Positions 1 to 9,236 are shown, counted from the stretch's first letter. The stretch: DNA of 64,000 nucleotides from Halobium salinum (GCF_026586625.1 NZ_JAODIW010000005.1:62001-126000); one strand, 5' to 3'. Made by a program: numbers and translations. Notes: a model not told the origin generated them from the letters alone.

Positions 1-327
1 GTCGAGGTCGAGGACGGGAATCGCGTCGGCGCCGACCGCGTCGGTCCCGGCGCCGTCCACGGCGCCTCCGGACCCGCCCCGCGCCGCCCCGAAGTCGTCG
101 ACGGCACGGACCGCGAGTTCGCTCCCGCAGACGCGGACCGCGTCGCGCAGCACGTCGGCGTCGCCGACCACGACGACGTCCGCGCGGTCTCTCAGCTCCG
201 GGTACGCCTTCACGATCACCTCGCTACCGATACCTGCCGGGTCGCCCATCGTCACGCCGACCAGCGGCCGGCGAGCGCCCGACCCGTCGGCGGCCGCGGC
301 GTCGTCGCTGTCACGGGAGTCACGCAT
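1..327 (-). CDS. pdxA: PdxA-family 4-phospho-sugar-acid dehydrogenase (N-terminal part, cut by window edge)
   Basis: About 109 N-terminal residues are visible; the rest lies beyond the left edge. The start is ATG at 327, followed by an Asp/Ala-rich leader and then the PdxA signature GVTMGDPAGIGSEV (PdxA usually has GPE where this has GSE). PdxA enzymes are NAD-dependent oxidative decarboxylases acting on 4-phosphohydroxythreonine or, for the PdxA2 branch, on 4-phospho-erythronate/threonate. It overlaps the stop of the upstream DUF1537 kinase gene by 8 bp, so the pair is one operon. That pairing (kinase plus PdxA2) is the known arrangement for four-carbon acid sugar catabolism, which I therefore prefer over vitamin B6 synthesis. 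The family call is firm; the substrate is inferred. Confidence 0.85.
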   Translation of the reverse strand, partial: MRDSRDSDDAAAADGSGARRPLVGVTMGDPAGIGSEVIVKAYPELRDRADVVVVGDADVLRDAVRVCGSELAVRAVDDFGAARGGSGGAVDGAGTDAVGADAIPVLDLD

Positions 328-1687
328 CGTCAGTCACCTCACCGCCGAGGTAGTTAGCGATTACGCCGTCGCCGCCGAACGCGCCCGCTTTCGTCACGAG
401 CGGCGTCCCGTCCGCGACGCCGCCGCGGACCAGCCCGACCGGGATGCCGGCGCCGAGTTCTCGACCGACCGGGGCGACGGCCGCCGCGTCGAGCGCGTCG
501 AGGGTCGCGCGGGCGACGGCACCGCCGGTGAGCAGCGAGTCGGTCGGCGGCGGGTCGGCGTCTCGCCACACCGCCGCGGCCGTCGCCGCCAGCGCCGTCG
601 CCACTCGTTCCCCGACGCCGTCCGGCGGAACGCCGGCCGCCCGTCCCGCCTCGCGCGCGGCCGTCACGTCGTCCCGGTCCGTCGCGGCCGTGACGAGCGC
701 CTGTCCGGTCGCTTCGAGCCGGTCGAGGCAGGCGACCGCCGCGTCGGTCGCCGCCGCCTCGGGTTCTCGAACCGCGGCCGCGGCGTCGAGTCGTACGACC
801 GCGTCGTCCGGGACCCGGGCCACCTGGTCGAGCGTCGCCGCCGCCACGCTGCCGACGACCGCGAGCGCACGCCGGTCGGCCGCCGTCGCCGGGTCGAGGG
901 TCGGAGGTCGCGACCCGTCGTCGGGGAGCGGAACGTGCCGGGCCAACCCGCCGCTCCCGGCGAACACGACCGAACCGGGGTCGGCGCCGTCGGCCAGCGC
1001 GGCGAGATGGTCGTCGTGGACGGCGTCGCAGGCGACGAGCGTGCCGGCCGCCGGCCTCGACGACCCCGACGACCTCCCGGCGTCGAGCGCCGCGAGAGCG
1101 CCGAGGCGCTCCGCGACGGCGTCCGGACCGCGGGCGACGGTGGCCGACGCGATACGGGGGACGGACGCTCGCTCCCGCCCACCCTCCGACTCCCCCAGCA
1201 GACGGGGGAGGTACGACGTCGCCGGGGCCTTCGCGTCGTCCCCGGCGGCGGTCGCCGTCACGGGCACGCCGTCGACGAGGTGATGACCCTCGGCCGTGAG
1301 CCGGCCGTTGGCGGGGAACGCCGGGGCGACGAGGGCGAGCGGGCGGTCCGCGGCCGCCCGCGCCGCCGTAACCTCGGCGGCGACGTTCCCCCGGAGCGTC
1401 GAGTCGACCTTCTTGTAGACCACCGCGTCCGGGTCGGCGGCGACGGTTTCGCGCACGACGGTAGCCACCGACTCCCGCGCCGCGTCGGCGTCGGCGTACC
1501 GGGAGTCGGTGTCGACCACCGTCACCGAGGCATCGTCGTCCGACTGGTCGGCCGAGGCCTCCGCCGGGCCGTCCCCATCGTCACCACCCACCTGGACCGT
1601 CGTCCGACAGCCACGGGCGGCGAACTCGTGGCCAGTGTCCATCGCCCCCGTCAGGTCGTCCGCGACGACCAACACCCGTCGAGTCAT
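320..1687 (-). CDS. DUF1537 four-carbon acid sugar kinase (OtnK/DtnK family)
   Basis: A 455-residue protein of normal length for the family. The N-terminal domain begins VLVVADDLTGAMDTG (residues about 5-19), the substrate-binding signature of DUF1537 kinases. The C-terminal nucleotide-binding domain ends with a Gly-rich TKAGAFGGDGVI motif near residues 430-446. Family members phosphorylate erythronate, threonate or related acids at O4 in the cytoplasm, giving the substrate for PdxA2, whose gene follows with an 8-bp overlap. The middle (about residues 150-230) is Ala/Arg-rich and weakly conserved. The ATG at 1687 is the natural start. Erythronate versus threonate cannot be separated from sequence. 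Confidence 0.88.
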   Translation of the reverse strand: MTRRVLVVADDLTGAMDTGHEFAARGCRTTVQVGGDDGDGPAEASADQSDDDASVTVVDTDSRYADADAARESVATVVRETVAADPDAVVYKKVDSTLRGNVAAEVTAARAAADRPLALVAPAFPANGRLTAEGHHLVDGVPVTATAAGDDAKAPATSYLPRLLGESEGGRERASVPRIASATVARGPDAVAERLGALAALDAGRSSGSSRPAAGTLVACDAVHDDHLAALADGADPGSVVFAGSGGLARHVPLPDDGSRPPTLDPATAADRRALAVVGSVAAATLDQVARVPDDAVVRLDAAAAVREPEAAATDAAVACLDRLEATGQALVTAATDRDDVTAAREAGRAAGVPPDGVGERVATALAATAAAVWRDADPPPTDSLLTGGAVARATLDALDAAAVAPVGRELGAGIPVGLVRGGVADGTPLVTKAGAFGGDGVIANYLGGEVTDDA

Positions 1688-2006
1688 GGCAGCGAGTTCG
1701 GGGTGAGGGGCGAAAAACGCTCGGATGAGTGGGACTGCGGGGCGCGCGGACGGCGGTGTTCAGTTTCGCGCCTTCCGGACGGGGAAGGGACGGTGACCGC
1801 CCAACAGCCGTGGTGGGGTGGACCTCGGCAGGGAGACGCTCGTCGCGACGGTCTGAGCCGGTCAGAGACGCGACGGGGGATAGCCCCGACGCGACCAGGG
1901 ATGGCTCCGAACGGACGTAGCTGCCCGGTCACTCATCGAGGCGTACACGGAGGACCCCGGCCAGCGATACCGACCATTTATGCTGTGGTATTCGAAAGAG
2001 TACGTG
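1688..2006. other. Intergenic region, divergent promoter area
   Basis: This 319-bp stretch separates the leftward kinase gene from the rightward acyl-CoA dehydrogenase. Short open frames on both strands have no start-promoter context and no recognisable motif, so I see no gene. The right end carries the TATA-like box for the acyl-CoA dehydrogenase. Confidence 0.6.
1976..1981 (+). promoter_or_regulatory. TATA-like box for acyl-CoA dehydrogenase
   Basis: ATTTAT lies 26-31 bp upstream of the ATG at 2007, the spacing expected for leaderless haloarchaeal mRNA. It decides against the in-frame ATG at 1980, which lies inside the box. Confidence 0.6.
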
Positions 2007-3146
2007 ATGCGAAGTTTGACAGCGGAGCAACGCGACTACGCCGAGCGTGCGGAGTCGGTCGCAGCGGAGTTCGAGGAGAAGGCCTACACATGGGGCGGCG
2101 ACGTCCCGTGGGAGAACCTCCATCGACTCGCGGAAGCGGACCTGTACTGCCCCTCTATCTCCGAGAAGTACGGTGGGCAGGGGTTGTCCGACGTGACGGC
2201 CATGCTCCTGACCGAGGCGGTCGGTCGGGTGTGTCCCGACACCGGCTGGTTCACCTACATGCAGAGCTCCGTCGCGCCGCGGGCTATCGACCTCTTCGGG
2301 TCCGAGGCGGTCAAAGACGAGTTCCTCCCCGCCGTGACCGCCGGGGAGAGCTTCGTCTCGATCGCCATCTCCGAGCCCGAGGCCGGTTCGGACGTCGGGT
2401 CGATGACGACGGAAGTGACCGAGGAGGACGGTCAGTTAGTCTGTAACGGCGAGAAGACGTGGGTCGGCGGGGTCCCGTTCGGCGACGCCGCGGTGACGTG
2501 GGTCCGGTTTCCGGAAGGGCTGGGGTCGGTCGTCGTCCCCTTCGACGACCCCGGCGTCGAAATCGAGGAGGTGTACACGAACATGGCCGGCTACGCACAG
2601 ACACACTTCACCATCGACGACGTCGTGATTCCGGAGACGCACGTCCTCACCCGCGGGGAGGGGGCCTTCAAAGAGCAGTTGGTGTCGCTCAACTGGGAAC
2701 GCCTCGGCAGTTCGATTCTCACCGTCGCGTGGGCCGAGGCGGCGCTGGAGCAGGCCTTAGCGTACGCCGGCGAGCGCGAGCAGTTCGGCCAGCGCCTGGA
2801 CGGGTTCCAGGGTATCGAGTGGAAACTCGCCGAGATGTACCGACAGGTCGAGACGGCCGCCTCGTTGGTGTACATGTCCGCCGCGGGCGCGCAGGGACAC
2901 GAACGGGCCCCGCCGCGGCTACAGACCTCGACGGCGAAGCTCCACTGCTCGCAAGTCGCCGAGGACGTCGTCAGCGAGGCCGTCCAGATCGTCGGCGCTC
3001 GAGCCTACCAGCAGGGCCACCCGCTCGAGCACCTCTATCGCTTCGCGCGGAGCAGGCGCATCGCCGCGGGCACCGACGAGATGCAACTGAACACCATCGC
3101 CGGCGCGTTGAAAGACGACGGGCTCCCGGTCGTCTCCGAACGGTAG
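2007..3146 (+). CDS. Acyl-CoA dehydrogenase (isovaleryl/long-chain-type base)
   Basis: A 379-residue FAD enzyme oxidising acyl-CoA to 2-enoyl-CoA in the cytoplasm. The FAD/substrate signature ISEPEAGSD sits at about residues 121-129 and the ACAD C-terminal motif RRIAAGTDEMQ at about 350-360. Medium-chain enzymes carry the catalytic Glu directly before the GT; here that position is Ala354. A Glu in NWERL (E231) matches the alternative base used by isovaleryl-CoA and long-chain enzymes, so activity is plausible. I chose ATG 2007 over 1980 because of TATA spacing. It forms a CoA module with the convergent enoyl-CoA hydratase and the CoA transferase downstream. The acyl substrate is unknown. Confidence 0.85.
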   Translation: MRSLTAEQRDYAERAESVAAEFEEKAYTWGGDVPWENLHRLAEADLYCPSISEKYGGQGLSDVTAMLLTEAVGRVCPDTGWFTYMQSSVAPRAIDLFGSEAVKDEFLPAVTAGESFVSIAISEPEAGSDVGSMTTEVTEEDGQLVCNGEKTWVGGVPFGDAAVTWVRFPEGLGSVVVPFDDPGVEIEEVYTNMAGYAQTHFTIDDVVIPETHVLTRGEGAFKEQLVSLNWERLGSSILTVAWAEAALEQALAYAGEREQFGQRLDGFQGIEWKLAEMYRQVETAASLVYMSAAGAQGHERAPPRLQTSTAKLHCSQVAEDVVSEAVQIVGARAYQQGHPLEHLYRFARSRRIAAGTDEMQLNTIAGALKDDGLPVVSER

Positions 3147-3178
3147 CCGACCCGCTCTTTCTCTCGTCCCCTCCGGTC

Positions 3179-3994
3179 TCAGTCGTCGTACGACCGGTCG
3201 AACGCCGGCTCGCGGCCCTCGTTGAACGCCGCGACCGCCTCCTTGTGCTCGTCGTCGACGACGCAGTCCCACTGGTACTCGGCAGCTTTCCGGCAGTACT
3301 CGTCGAAGCTCTGCTGGGGGTCGACCAGCCGGTTCGTGTGCTGGACGGCCGTCGCGGGCTTGTCCCTGATCTCCGCCGCGAGGTCGCCGGCCGCGGAGAG
3401 CGCGTCGTCGGCGCGCTCGACGGCGAGACCGATGTCGACGGCGTCCTCGGGGGTGATGTCCCGCCCGGTGAGCAGGTACTCGCGGGCCTTCGACTCGCCG
3501 ACGAGGCGGGGCAGGAGCCACGCGCCGCCGTCACCGGGGACCAGTCCGACGTTGACGAACCCCTCGCGCATCACGCCCTCGTCGCCGACGACGCGCAGGT
3601 CACAGGCCAGTGCGAAGTCACAGCCGGCGCCGATAGCCGGGCCGTTGACGGCGGCGATGGAGGGCGTCGCCATCGTCCGGAGGTTCCAGACGAACTGCTG
3701 GATGAGCCAGAGGAACGCGCCGTACTCCTCGGGCGATTGGGCGTCCCAGTCGGGCATCTCCGTCGTGTCCGCGCCCGAGCAGAATCCCTTCCCGGCCCCG
3801 GTCAGCACGACCGCGTAGACGTCCTCGTCGTCCTCTGCGGTCCGCGCCGCGTCGTTGAGTTCGAGCACCGTGTTCCGCGTGAACGCGTTGTAGACGTCCG
3901 GGCGTTCGATAGTGATGGTCGCGATCCCGTCGGTGACGCCGTAGCTGATATCCTCGTAGGTCTCCACGTTCCCGTCGTCGGTCCGTTCCCACAT
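3179..3994 (-). CDS. Enoyl-CoA hydratase/isomerase (crotonase) family protein
   Basis: A 271-residue crotonase-fold protein. The oxyanion-hole region GKGFCSGADTTEM is visible near residues 70-82 and the second Gly-rich loop NGPAIGAGCDFALACD near 116-131. The Glu expected in GGGCE of classical hydratases is Asp here (GAGCD), and the next catalytic segment reads VGLVPGDGG, so it could be a hydratase, isomerase or hydrolase of the superfamily. It lies tail to tail with the acyl-CoA dehydrogenase and head to head with the CoA transferase, which supports a joint role in degrading one CoA-activated acid. Start ATG 3994 gives the usual family length. Confidence 0.82.
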   Translation of the reverse strand: MWERTDDGNVETYEDISYGVTDGIATITIERPDVYNAFTRNTVLELNDAARTAEDDEDVYAVVLTGAGKGFCSGADTTEMPDWDAQSPEEYGAFLWLIQQFVWNLRTMATPSIAAVNGPAIGAGCDFALACDLRVVGDEGVMREGFVNVGLVPGDGGAWLLPRLVGESKAREYLLTGRDITPEDAVDIGLAVERADDALSAAGDLAAEIRDKPATAVQHTNRLVDPQQSFDEYCRKAAEYQWDCVVDDEHKEAVAAFNEGREPAFDRSYDD

Positions 3995-4263
3995 ATAGAT
4001 AGTCGTCGGGTCGCGGGTCGTTCGCTCGGCGGTACGTACCCGACGATTTATTATCTCAGATGCAGTCGTTCGAGTAGCGACTACCTATCGGCGGTCAGTC
4101 CGAGCGACAGCGGGCGCTACGGCGCGCGTCGCCGGCCGCTGCGCCGTCAACTACCCACAACAATGTCTACCCTCACGGACGGTGGCGGCAGGACCGCCAC
4201 CAGCGACAGTCGTATCGTTCGCACGGCCGACTCGCCTCGACGGTCTCTCGGAGGGACGCACTC

Positions 4264-5736
4264 GTGACTCGCGCGCCGCCGGAGGGCGGGCCGGTCGAAC
4301 GCCGGCTGTACGGTGACCTCCCGCTCGTCGACGCGGCCGACGCCGCGGCGGGCATCGCGGCCGACGCGACGGTGCTCACCAGCGGGTTCGGGAGCGTCGG
4401 CTACCCGAAAGCGGTCCCGCTCGCACTCGCCGAGGACGACCGCGACCTCGAACTCACCGTCGTCCACAGCGGCAACGTGGGCGAGGAAATCGACGTCGAC
4501 CTCGTCGAGTCGGGCGCCATCGCACGACGCTTCAGCTATCAGTTCTCCAGTAGCGCCAGAGCGGCGAGCAACCGACGCGAAATCGCGTTCAGCGACCGCG
4601 ACGCCTCCTCCCTCGGCGACGAGGTGCAGTACGGTGGCCTGGTCGACCCCGACGTCGCGGTGGTCGAGGCCGTCGCCGTCGGCGAGGGCTGGTTCGTCCC
4701 GTCGACCTCCCTCGGACAGGTGCCGGCGTTCGTCGACGCGGCCGACGAACTCGTCGTCGAACTGAACCGCACGCAGCCGCTCGAACTGCAGGCGCTCCAC
4801 GACGTCTACCGGCCCGGGAAGCCGCCAGACCGGGAGCCGATACCGCTCACCGACCCGGGAGAGCGCATCGGGACGAACCACGTCAGTTTCGACCCCGGGA
4901 AACTGGTCGGCGTCGTCGAGACCGACATCGCCGACTCGACGTACACGTTTCGGGACCCGACCGACGACGACCTCGCCATCGCGACCAACCTCGGGTCGTT
5001 CCTCGCGGCGGAGATGGAGCGGTCGCCGGTGTTCGACGACGCGATCCACCTCCAGTTCGGCGTCGGGTCGCTCGGGAACGCGCTGATGGGCGAACTGAAG
5101 GAACTCGACTTCGGCGGCCGCGACGTCGTGTACTTCGGCGAACTCATCCAGGACGGCCTACTCGACATGCTCGACGCCGGTCGGCTCGAGTGTGCCAGCG
5201 CGACGTCCATGGCGCTCACCGAGGCGGGACAGGAGCGTCTCTTCGCCGACGTCGAACGCTACGCCGAGGAAGTCGTCCTCCGACCGGCCGACGTGGCGAA
5301 CCACCCGGGGCTCATCGACCAGTTCGGGGTCGTCGGCGTCAATAGCGCCATCGAGTTCGACATCTACGGCAACGTCAACTCCACGCACGTCGGCGGAACG
5401 CGGATGATAAACGGCGTCGGCGGGTCGGCGGACTTCAACCGCAACTCGCTGGTCACCGTCTGCGCGCTCCCGTCGAGCCTGAAGGGCGGCGACGTCTCCC
5501 GGGTCGTGCCGATGACGTTCCACGTCGACCACACCGAACACGACGTCGACGTCTTCGTCACGGAGCAGGGCGTGGCCGACGTTCGCGGCCTCTCGCCGGT
5601 CGAGCGAGCGGAGCTGATAATCGAGAACTGCGCCCACCCGTCGTTCGCCGACGACCTGTGGGCGTACTTAGACGACGTGCGAGAACAGGACAGTCACGTC
5701 CCACACGACGTCGAACGCGCGGCGGCGTGGCAGTAG
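4264..5736 (+). CDS. Acetyl-CoA hydrolase/transferase family CoA transferase
   Basis: A 490-residue class I CoA transferase with the usual two-domain length. The predicted catalytic Glu is in NSAIEFDIYGNVNST (about residues 361-375), the region that forms the glutamyl-CoA thioester in 4-hydroxybutyrate and succinyl-CoA:acetate transferases. A GVGSLGNALM loop near 262-271 and a C-terminal VFVTEQGVADVRGLSP motif complete the family pattern. It would activate a carboxylate with acetyl- or succinyl-CoA to feed the neighbouring acyl-CoA dehydrogenase and hydratase. The start is GTG at 4264; no better ATG lies upstream in frame. The acceptor acid is not predictable. Confidence 0.82.
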   Translation: MTRAPPEGGPVERRLYGDLPLVDAADAAAGIAADATVLTSGFGSVGYPKAVPLALAEDDRDLELTVVHSGNVGEEIDVDLVESGAIARRFSYQFSSSARAASNRREIAFSDRDASSLGDEVQYGGLVDPDVAVVEAVAVGEGWFVPSTSLGQVPAFVDAADELVVELNRTQPLELQALHDVYRPGKPPDREPIPLTDPGERIGTNHVSFDPGKLVGVVETDIADSTYTFRDPTDDDLAIATNLGSFLAAEMERSPVFDDAIHLQFGVGSLGNALMGELKELDFGGRDVVYFGELIQDGLLDMLDAGRLECASATSMALTEAGQERLFADVERYAEEVVLRPADVANHPGLIDQFGVVGVNSAIEFDIYGNVNSTHVGGTRMINGVGGSADFNRNSLVTVCALPSSLKGGDVSRVVPMTFHVDHTEHDVDVFVTEQGVADVRGLSPVERAELIIENCAHPSFADDLWAYLDDVREQDSHVPHDVERAAAWQ

Positions 5737-5785
5737 GCGGGTCCCCCTATTTTCGGAGAAATGGCGGTGAGAGCGGCGAGCGCAG

Positions 5786-6037
5786 TCAGAGCGGCGCGCC
5801 CGAGCCGCCGAGTAGGTAGAGGTACACCCACCAGATGTAGCCGCCGGTGAGCACGACGGCGGTCAGGACTTCGAGGACGGTGACGTACGTCTCGCCGTGG
5901 CGCTCGCGGAACGACTGGACGCGCTCGAACTGCCGCCACGCCGGCATGAGCGGTTCGGGGACGATCTCTCCGAGCCCGCCCGCGTTCTCCATCGATTCCT
6001 CTGCCATCGCTTCCGGGGATTCCTCGTTCGAACTCAT
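5786..6037 (-). CDS. Small single-span membrane protein of TRAP operon
   Basis: An 83-residue protein whose ATG overlaps the stop of the TRAP permease gene (ATGA), so it is translationally coupled. The N-terminal about 45 residues are acidic and soluble. One hydrophobic segment (about residues 53-76, TAVVLTGGYIWWVYLYLLGG) would span the membrane, with a short C-terminal tail. It is not a DctQ subunit, because that domain is already fused into the permease. I do not recognise a family. Its position suggests an accessory or stabilising subunit of this transporter. Confidence 0.7.
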   Translation of the reverse strand: MSSNEESPEAMAEESMENAGGLGEIVPEPLMPAWRQFERVQSFRERHGETYVTVLEVLTAVVLTGGYIWWVYLYLLGGSGAPL

Positions 6038-8025
6038 GGGCTTGCACCTCTGTTGAACGGCAGTTCAAGGCCGTAGTTCATCACCTTCTCACCGACGAAG
6101 ATGCCGGCGAACACCAGGATGCCGACGATCTTCACGAGCCTGCCCGGATACGCCATGATGAGGACGCCGAGCATGGCCAGCCCGGCCCGAAGAAGGGTGC
6201 GCTTGCCGAGGCTCATCTGGAACGGGTAGTTCAGCCCGTAGATGATGGTGATCGCACCCAACATCACGAGCGTCCCGACGATGAGGGTGGTGAGACCGAC
6301 GTCCATGGCGACGAGTCCGGGGTTGTAGACGAACGCGACCGGGAGGACGAACAGCGGCGCGGCGATTTTGATGGCCGCCCCGCAGGTCTTCCAGAAGTTC
6401 GCCTCGGCGATGCCGGCCGCGACCACCGCCGCCGTGGCCACCGGCGGCGTAATGCCTGCCAAGATGGCCGCGTAGAAGACGGTGTAGTGGGCCGTGATCT
6501 CGGCGACGCCGAAGTCGGAGACGAACGTCGGCACGATGAGGATGGCGACGATGACGTAGGCTGCCACAGTCGGCATCCCGACGCCCATCAGGATGGCGAC
6601 GCCCATCCCCAGCAGGACGGCGAACAGCAGGACGCCGCCCGAGATGTTGATCATCAGGAGCGCGATCTTCGCCGGGACGCCGGTCGTCCCGAAGATGTTG
6701 ACGACGCCGCTGATGACCACGAGGATGATGGCGATGGGCGCGAGGATGATGGCCCCGCGGCGGAAGCCGAAGACGGTCTTGCGCACCTGCGAGACGAGCG
6801 TGCTGCCGGGACCCTCGTCGGAACCGGTCGCGAAGCTCTGGAGCACGGGTATCGTGATACCGGTAATCACCATGGCGATGACCGTGTACAGCGCGGAGGT
6901 CATCACGGTGTACTGCGCGAACCCGAGCAGGTAGATGAGCAGGCCGAACGGAATCCCGAACCGGACCGCCTCGAACAGTTTCTCCTGGTTCGACAGCGGG
7001 TCGGCGAAGAACTCCGAGAACTCCATCTCCTGGCTACTGGAGTCGCTGATCGCGGTGTAGTGGACCGCGATTCCGATGGAGGCCACCAGAATCGCCGCCG
7101 GCATGAGTCCCGCGACGACGATGTTGAGGTACGGAACGCCGAGGTACGACGCCATCACGAACGCCGAGGCCCCCATGACCGGCGGGAGCACCTGCCCGGA
7201 AGTCGAGGCGACGGCCTCGATGCCGGCCGCGCGGTGGCCGGCCATCCCGCTCTCCTTCATCGTCGGGATGGTGAACGACCCCGTCATCGCGGCGTTAGCG
7301 GTGTAGGAACCGTTGATAGAGCCGATGACGGCCGAGGACAGTACGGCGGTCTGTGCGACGCCCGATTTGACGTACCGCGCCGCCACGATGGCGATGCGCA
7401 GAATGAGATCGAACGCGCCGTAGGCGAACAGGAGACCCGCGTACAGCAGGAACGGTGCGATCCACGACGCCGTCAGCTGCGTGAGCGAGCCGTAGAACCC
7501 GTACAGGTCGGTCACCGTCGCCTGCAGCAGGGTCAGCTCGGTCATCCCCGCGTGCCCGAGGACGCCCGGGACGGCGTCCCCGAAGAGGGCGTATATCATC
7601 ACCGCGATGACCAGCCCGAGGAACAGGTTCCCGAACTCCCGCCAGGTCAGATACAGCAGGGAGATGATGATGAGCCGCGCCAGCATGTACTCGTGTTCGA
7701 GCGCGAACCCCTGTCGGAGGAGGTACACCTGCTCGAAGTTCACCGCGAAGTACGCCGACGCGGAGATGAGGACGATGGACGCCGGCAACAGTACCGCGCC
7801 GTCTATCCAGTCCCCGTCTACCAGCGCCTCGCGGGTCTCGTTGAGGGCGTACACCGTCATGATACCGCCGACGAACACCGTCGCGTATCGCACCGTCGAC
7901 CACGTCTGAGTCGTGGACCACCAGATGACGATGGCCCAGAAGAGAAGTGCGGCCGCCGTCACCGAGACCTCCAGCCCCTGGAGGAGCCCCGAGGAGTGAT
8001 CAGTGTGTTCAGTTTGTGTGCTCAT
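6034..8025 (-). CDS. TRAP transporter fused permease (4TM/12TM, DctQM type)
   Basis: A 663-residue integral membrane protein with about 16-18 hydrophobic segments, matching the fused small-plus-large permease architecture of TAXI-type TRAP transporters. Segments near residues 25-125 correspond to the 4TM part and the remainder to the 12TM part. Conserved TRAP-like stretches include GSINGSYTANAAMTGSFTIP (about 234-253) and MGVGMPTVAAYVIVA (about 480-495). It would drive Na+ or H+ coupled uptake of an organic acid delivered by the TAXI binding protein, whose gene lies 62 bp upstream. Substrate range (dicarboxylates or other acids) is unknown. Confidence 0.9.
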   Translation of the reverse strand: MSTQTEHTDHSSGLLQGLEVSVTAAALLFWAIVIWWSTTQTWSTVRYATVFVGGIMTVYALNETREALVDGDWIDGAVLLPASIVLISASAYFAVNFEQVYLLRQGFALEHEYMLARLIIISLLYLTWREFGNLFLGLVIAVMIYALFGDAVPGVLGHAGMTELTLLQATVTDLYGFYGSLTQLTASWIAPFLLYAGLLFAYGAFDLILRIAIVAARYVKSGVAQTAVLSSAVIGSINGSYTANAAMTGSFTIPTMKESGMAGHRAAGIEAVASTSGQVLPPVMGASAFVMASYLGVPYLNIVVAGLMPAAILVASIGIAVHYTAISDSSSQEMEFSEFFADPLSNQEKLFEAVRFGIPFGLLIYLLGFAQYTVMTSALYTVIAMVITGITIPVLQSFATGSDEGPGSTLVSQVRKTVFGFRRGAIILAPIAIILVVISGVVNIFGTTGVPAKIALLMINISGGVLLFAVLLGMGVAILMGVGMPTVAAYVIVAILIVPTFVSDFGVAEITAHYTVFYAAILAGITPPVATAAVVAAGIAEANFWKTCGAAIKIAAPLFVLPVAFVYNPGLVAMDVGLTTLIVGTLVMLGAITIIYGLNYPFQMSLGKRTLLRAGLAMLGVLIMAYPGRLVKIVGILVFAGIFVGEKVMNYGLELPFNRGASP

Positions 8026-8087
8026 TATTGATTGGACCTATGTGTTGGTCGGCGTCCGTCACCGAGGGACGCCGCGCTCTGCATCGC

Positions 8088-9236
8088 TCACTCACCGACA
8101 GTGAGGCTGTCGTCCCACGCGTCGTTGTCCTTGTAGTACTGGGCCGCACCGGGGTGGACCGGGATGCTCTCGCGGGCCGAGCCGTACATCTCCTCGACGT
8201 TGGCGAAGTCGTTGAACTGGGCCTCGCCCTCGTTGACCACGTCGTTGTTCTCGTAGACGACGCGGCAGAGCTCGTAGACGGCGTCGTTGTTTGCCGCGGG
8301 GTTGAACGTGTAGTTGACTTCGAGGTCCCAGTGGAACAGCTCGTCCGTGTCGAACTCCAGGTTGCCGAGCTGCCAGTCGCTGTACGGCGTCGTGCTGGCA
8401 CCGGCCCCGCCGTAGGACTCGGCGGACTCACGGAGCGCGTCGGTCGGTTCGACGTAGTGGACGTCGAGCCGCGACGCGATTTCGGTCACCCAGCCGGTGT
8501 ACCGGACGCCGGGGGTCCCATAGGCGATACAGGCGTCGATGTTGCCCTCCTCCATCGCGCCGGGCGCGGAGTCGACGCCCATGTTCTGGATTTCCATCTG
8601 GTCGTAGACGTCGGCCGTCGGGTCTTGTGACCAGACGTCGAGCGTCGTCGCCCGCGTCGAGTAGCCCGGTTCGGCCGGGTAGACGTTCGCGCCCGCGAGG
8701 TCGTCGAACGTCTCGATGCCCGTGCCGTCCCGAGCGATGACGTAGATGCTGTAGGGGAACGCGTAGAACCCGTAATGCGGGATGCGCTCGACGCCTTGCT
8801 CGGAGAACTGACCCCGGCCCTCCTGTGCCTTGAGCAGGGAGTTGTTGTCGGTGATACCCGCGTTGAACTGACCCTGAGCCATCCGGTAGATGGTCCCGAT
8901 GTATCCGGGGCTCTCGATGGTGGAGTAATCGAGCGAGTCGCTGGACTGGCTGACGGCGCGTTCGACGGCCAGTCCCACGTCGCGGGTCCCGCCGGCGGAG
9001 GTCCCGACGCGCAGCGAGAGGTCGCCCGAGCCGCCACCACCGCCGCCGCCGGACCCGCCGTCGCCGCCGCTGCTATCGTTGCCCGAGCCGTTGTCGCCGC
9101 CGGACTCACCGTCGCCGCCACTGCTATCGTTGCCCGAGCCGCCACCGCCGGTACAGCCGGCCAGGCCGATGACGCCAGTAGCTGCCGCACCGTACAGGAA
9201 CTTGCGCCGCTGCATGCTTTCGTCAGACATCGTCAT
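8088..9236 (-). CDS. TAXI-family TRAP solute-binding lipoprotein
   Basis: A 382-residue secreted substrate-binding protein. It has a twin-arginine signal (QRRKFL, residues 9-14) and lipobox LAGC with Cys28. A Gly/Ser/Asp linker (about 29-75) is followed by the TAXI domain beginning LSLRVGTSAGGTRDVGLAVE. The linker holds an internal duplication (see 9061-9141). It first-serves the fused permease encoded next in the same operon. ATG 9236 is used; an ATG two codons later (9230) is equally possible. A TATA-like element on the minus strand around 9260-9267 fits a leaderless start. Confidence 0.88.
   Translation of the reverse strand: MTMSDESMQRRKFLYGAAATGVIGLAGCTGGGGSGNDSSGGDGESGGDNGSGNDSSGGDGGSGGGGGGGSGDLSLRVGTSAGGTRDVGLAVERAVSQSSDSLDYSTIESPGYIGTIYRMAQGQFNAGITDNNSLLKAQEGRGQFSEQGVERIPHYGFYAFPYSIYVIARDGTGIETFDDLAGANVYPAEPGYSTRATTLDVWSQDPTADVYDQMEIQNMGVDSAPGAMEEGNIDACIAYGTPGVRYTGWVTEIASRLDVHYVEPTDALRESAESYGGAGASTTPYSDWQLGNLEFDTDELFHWDLEVNYTFNPAANNDAVYELCRVVYENNDVVNEGEAQFNDFANVEEMYGSARESIPVHPGAAQYYKDNDAWDDSLTVGE
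9061..9141. repeat. 51-bp-spaced duplication in binding-protein linker
   Basis: Bases 9061-9090 recur at 9112-9141 with one mismatch, 51 bp apart, encoding the repeated GSGNDSSGGDG unit of the lipoprotein linker. This is typical slippage in a low-complexity linker and keeps the frame. Confidence 0.85.

Noticed and set aside
6487-8031. 514-codon plus-strand frame opposite the TRAP permease
   Set aside because: Composition (Asp/Arg/His/Gln repeats) is that of an antisense shadow of a hydrophobic protein; the permease on the other strand is unmistakable.
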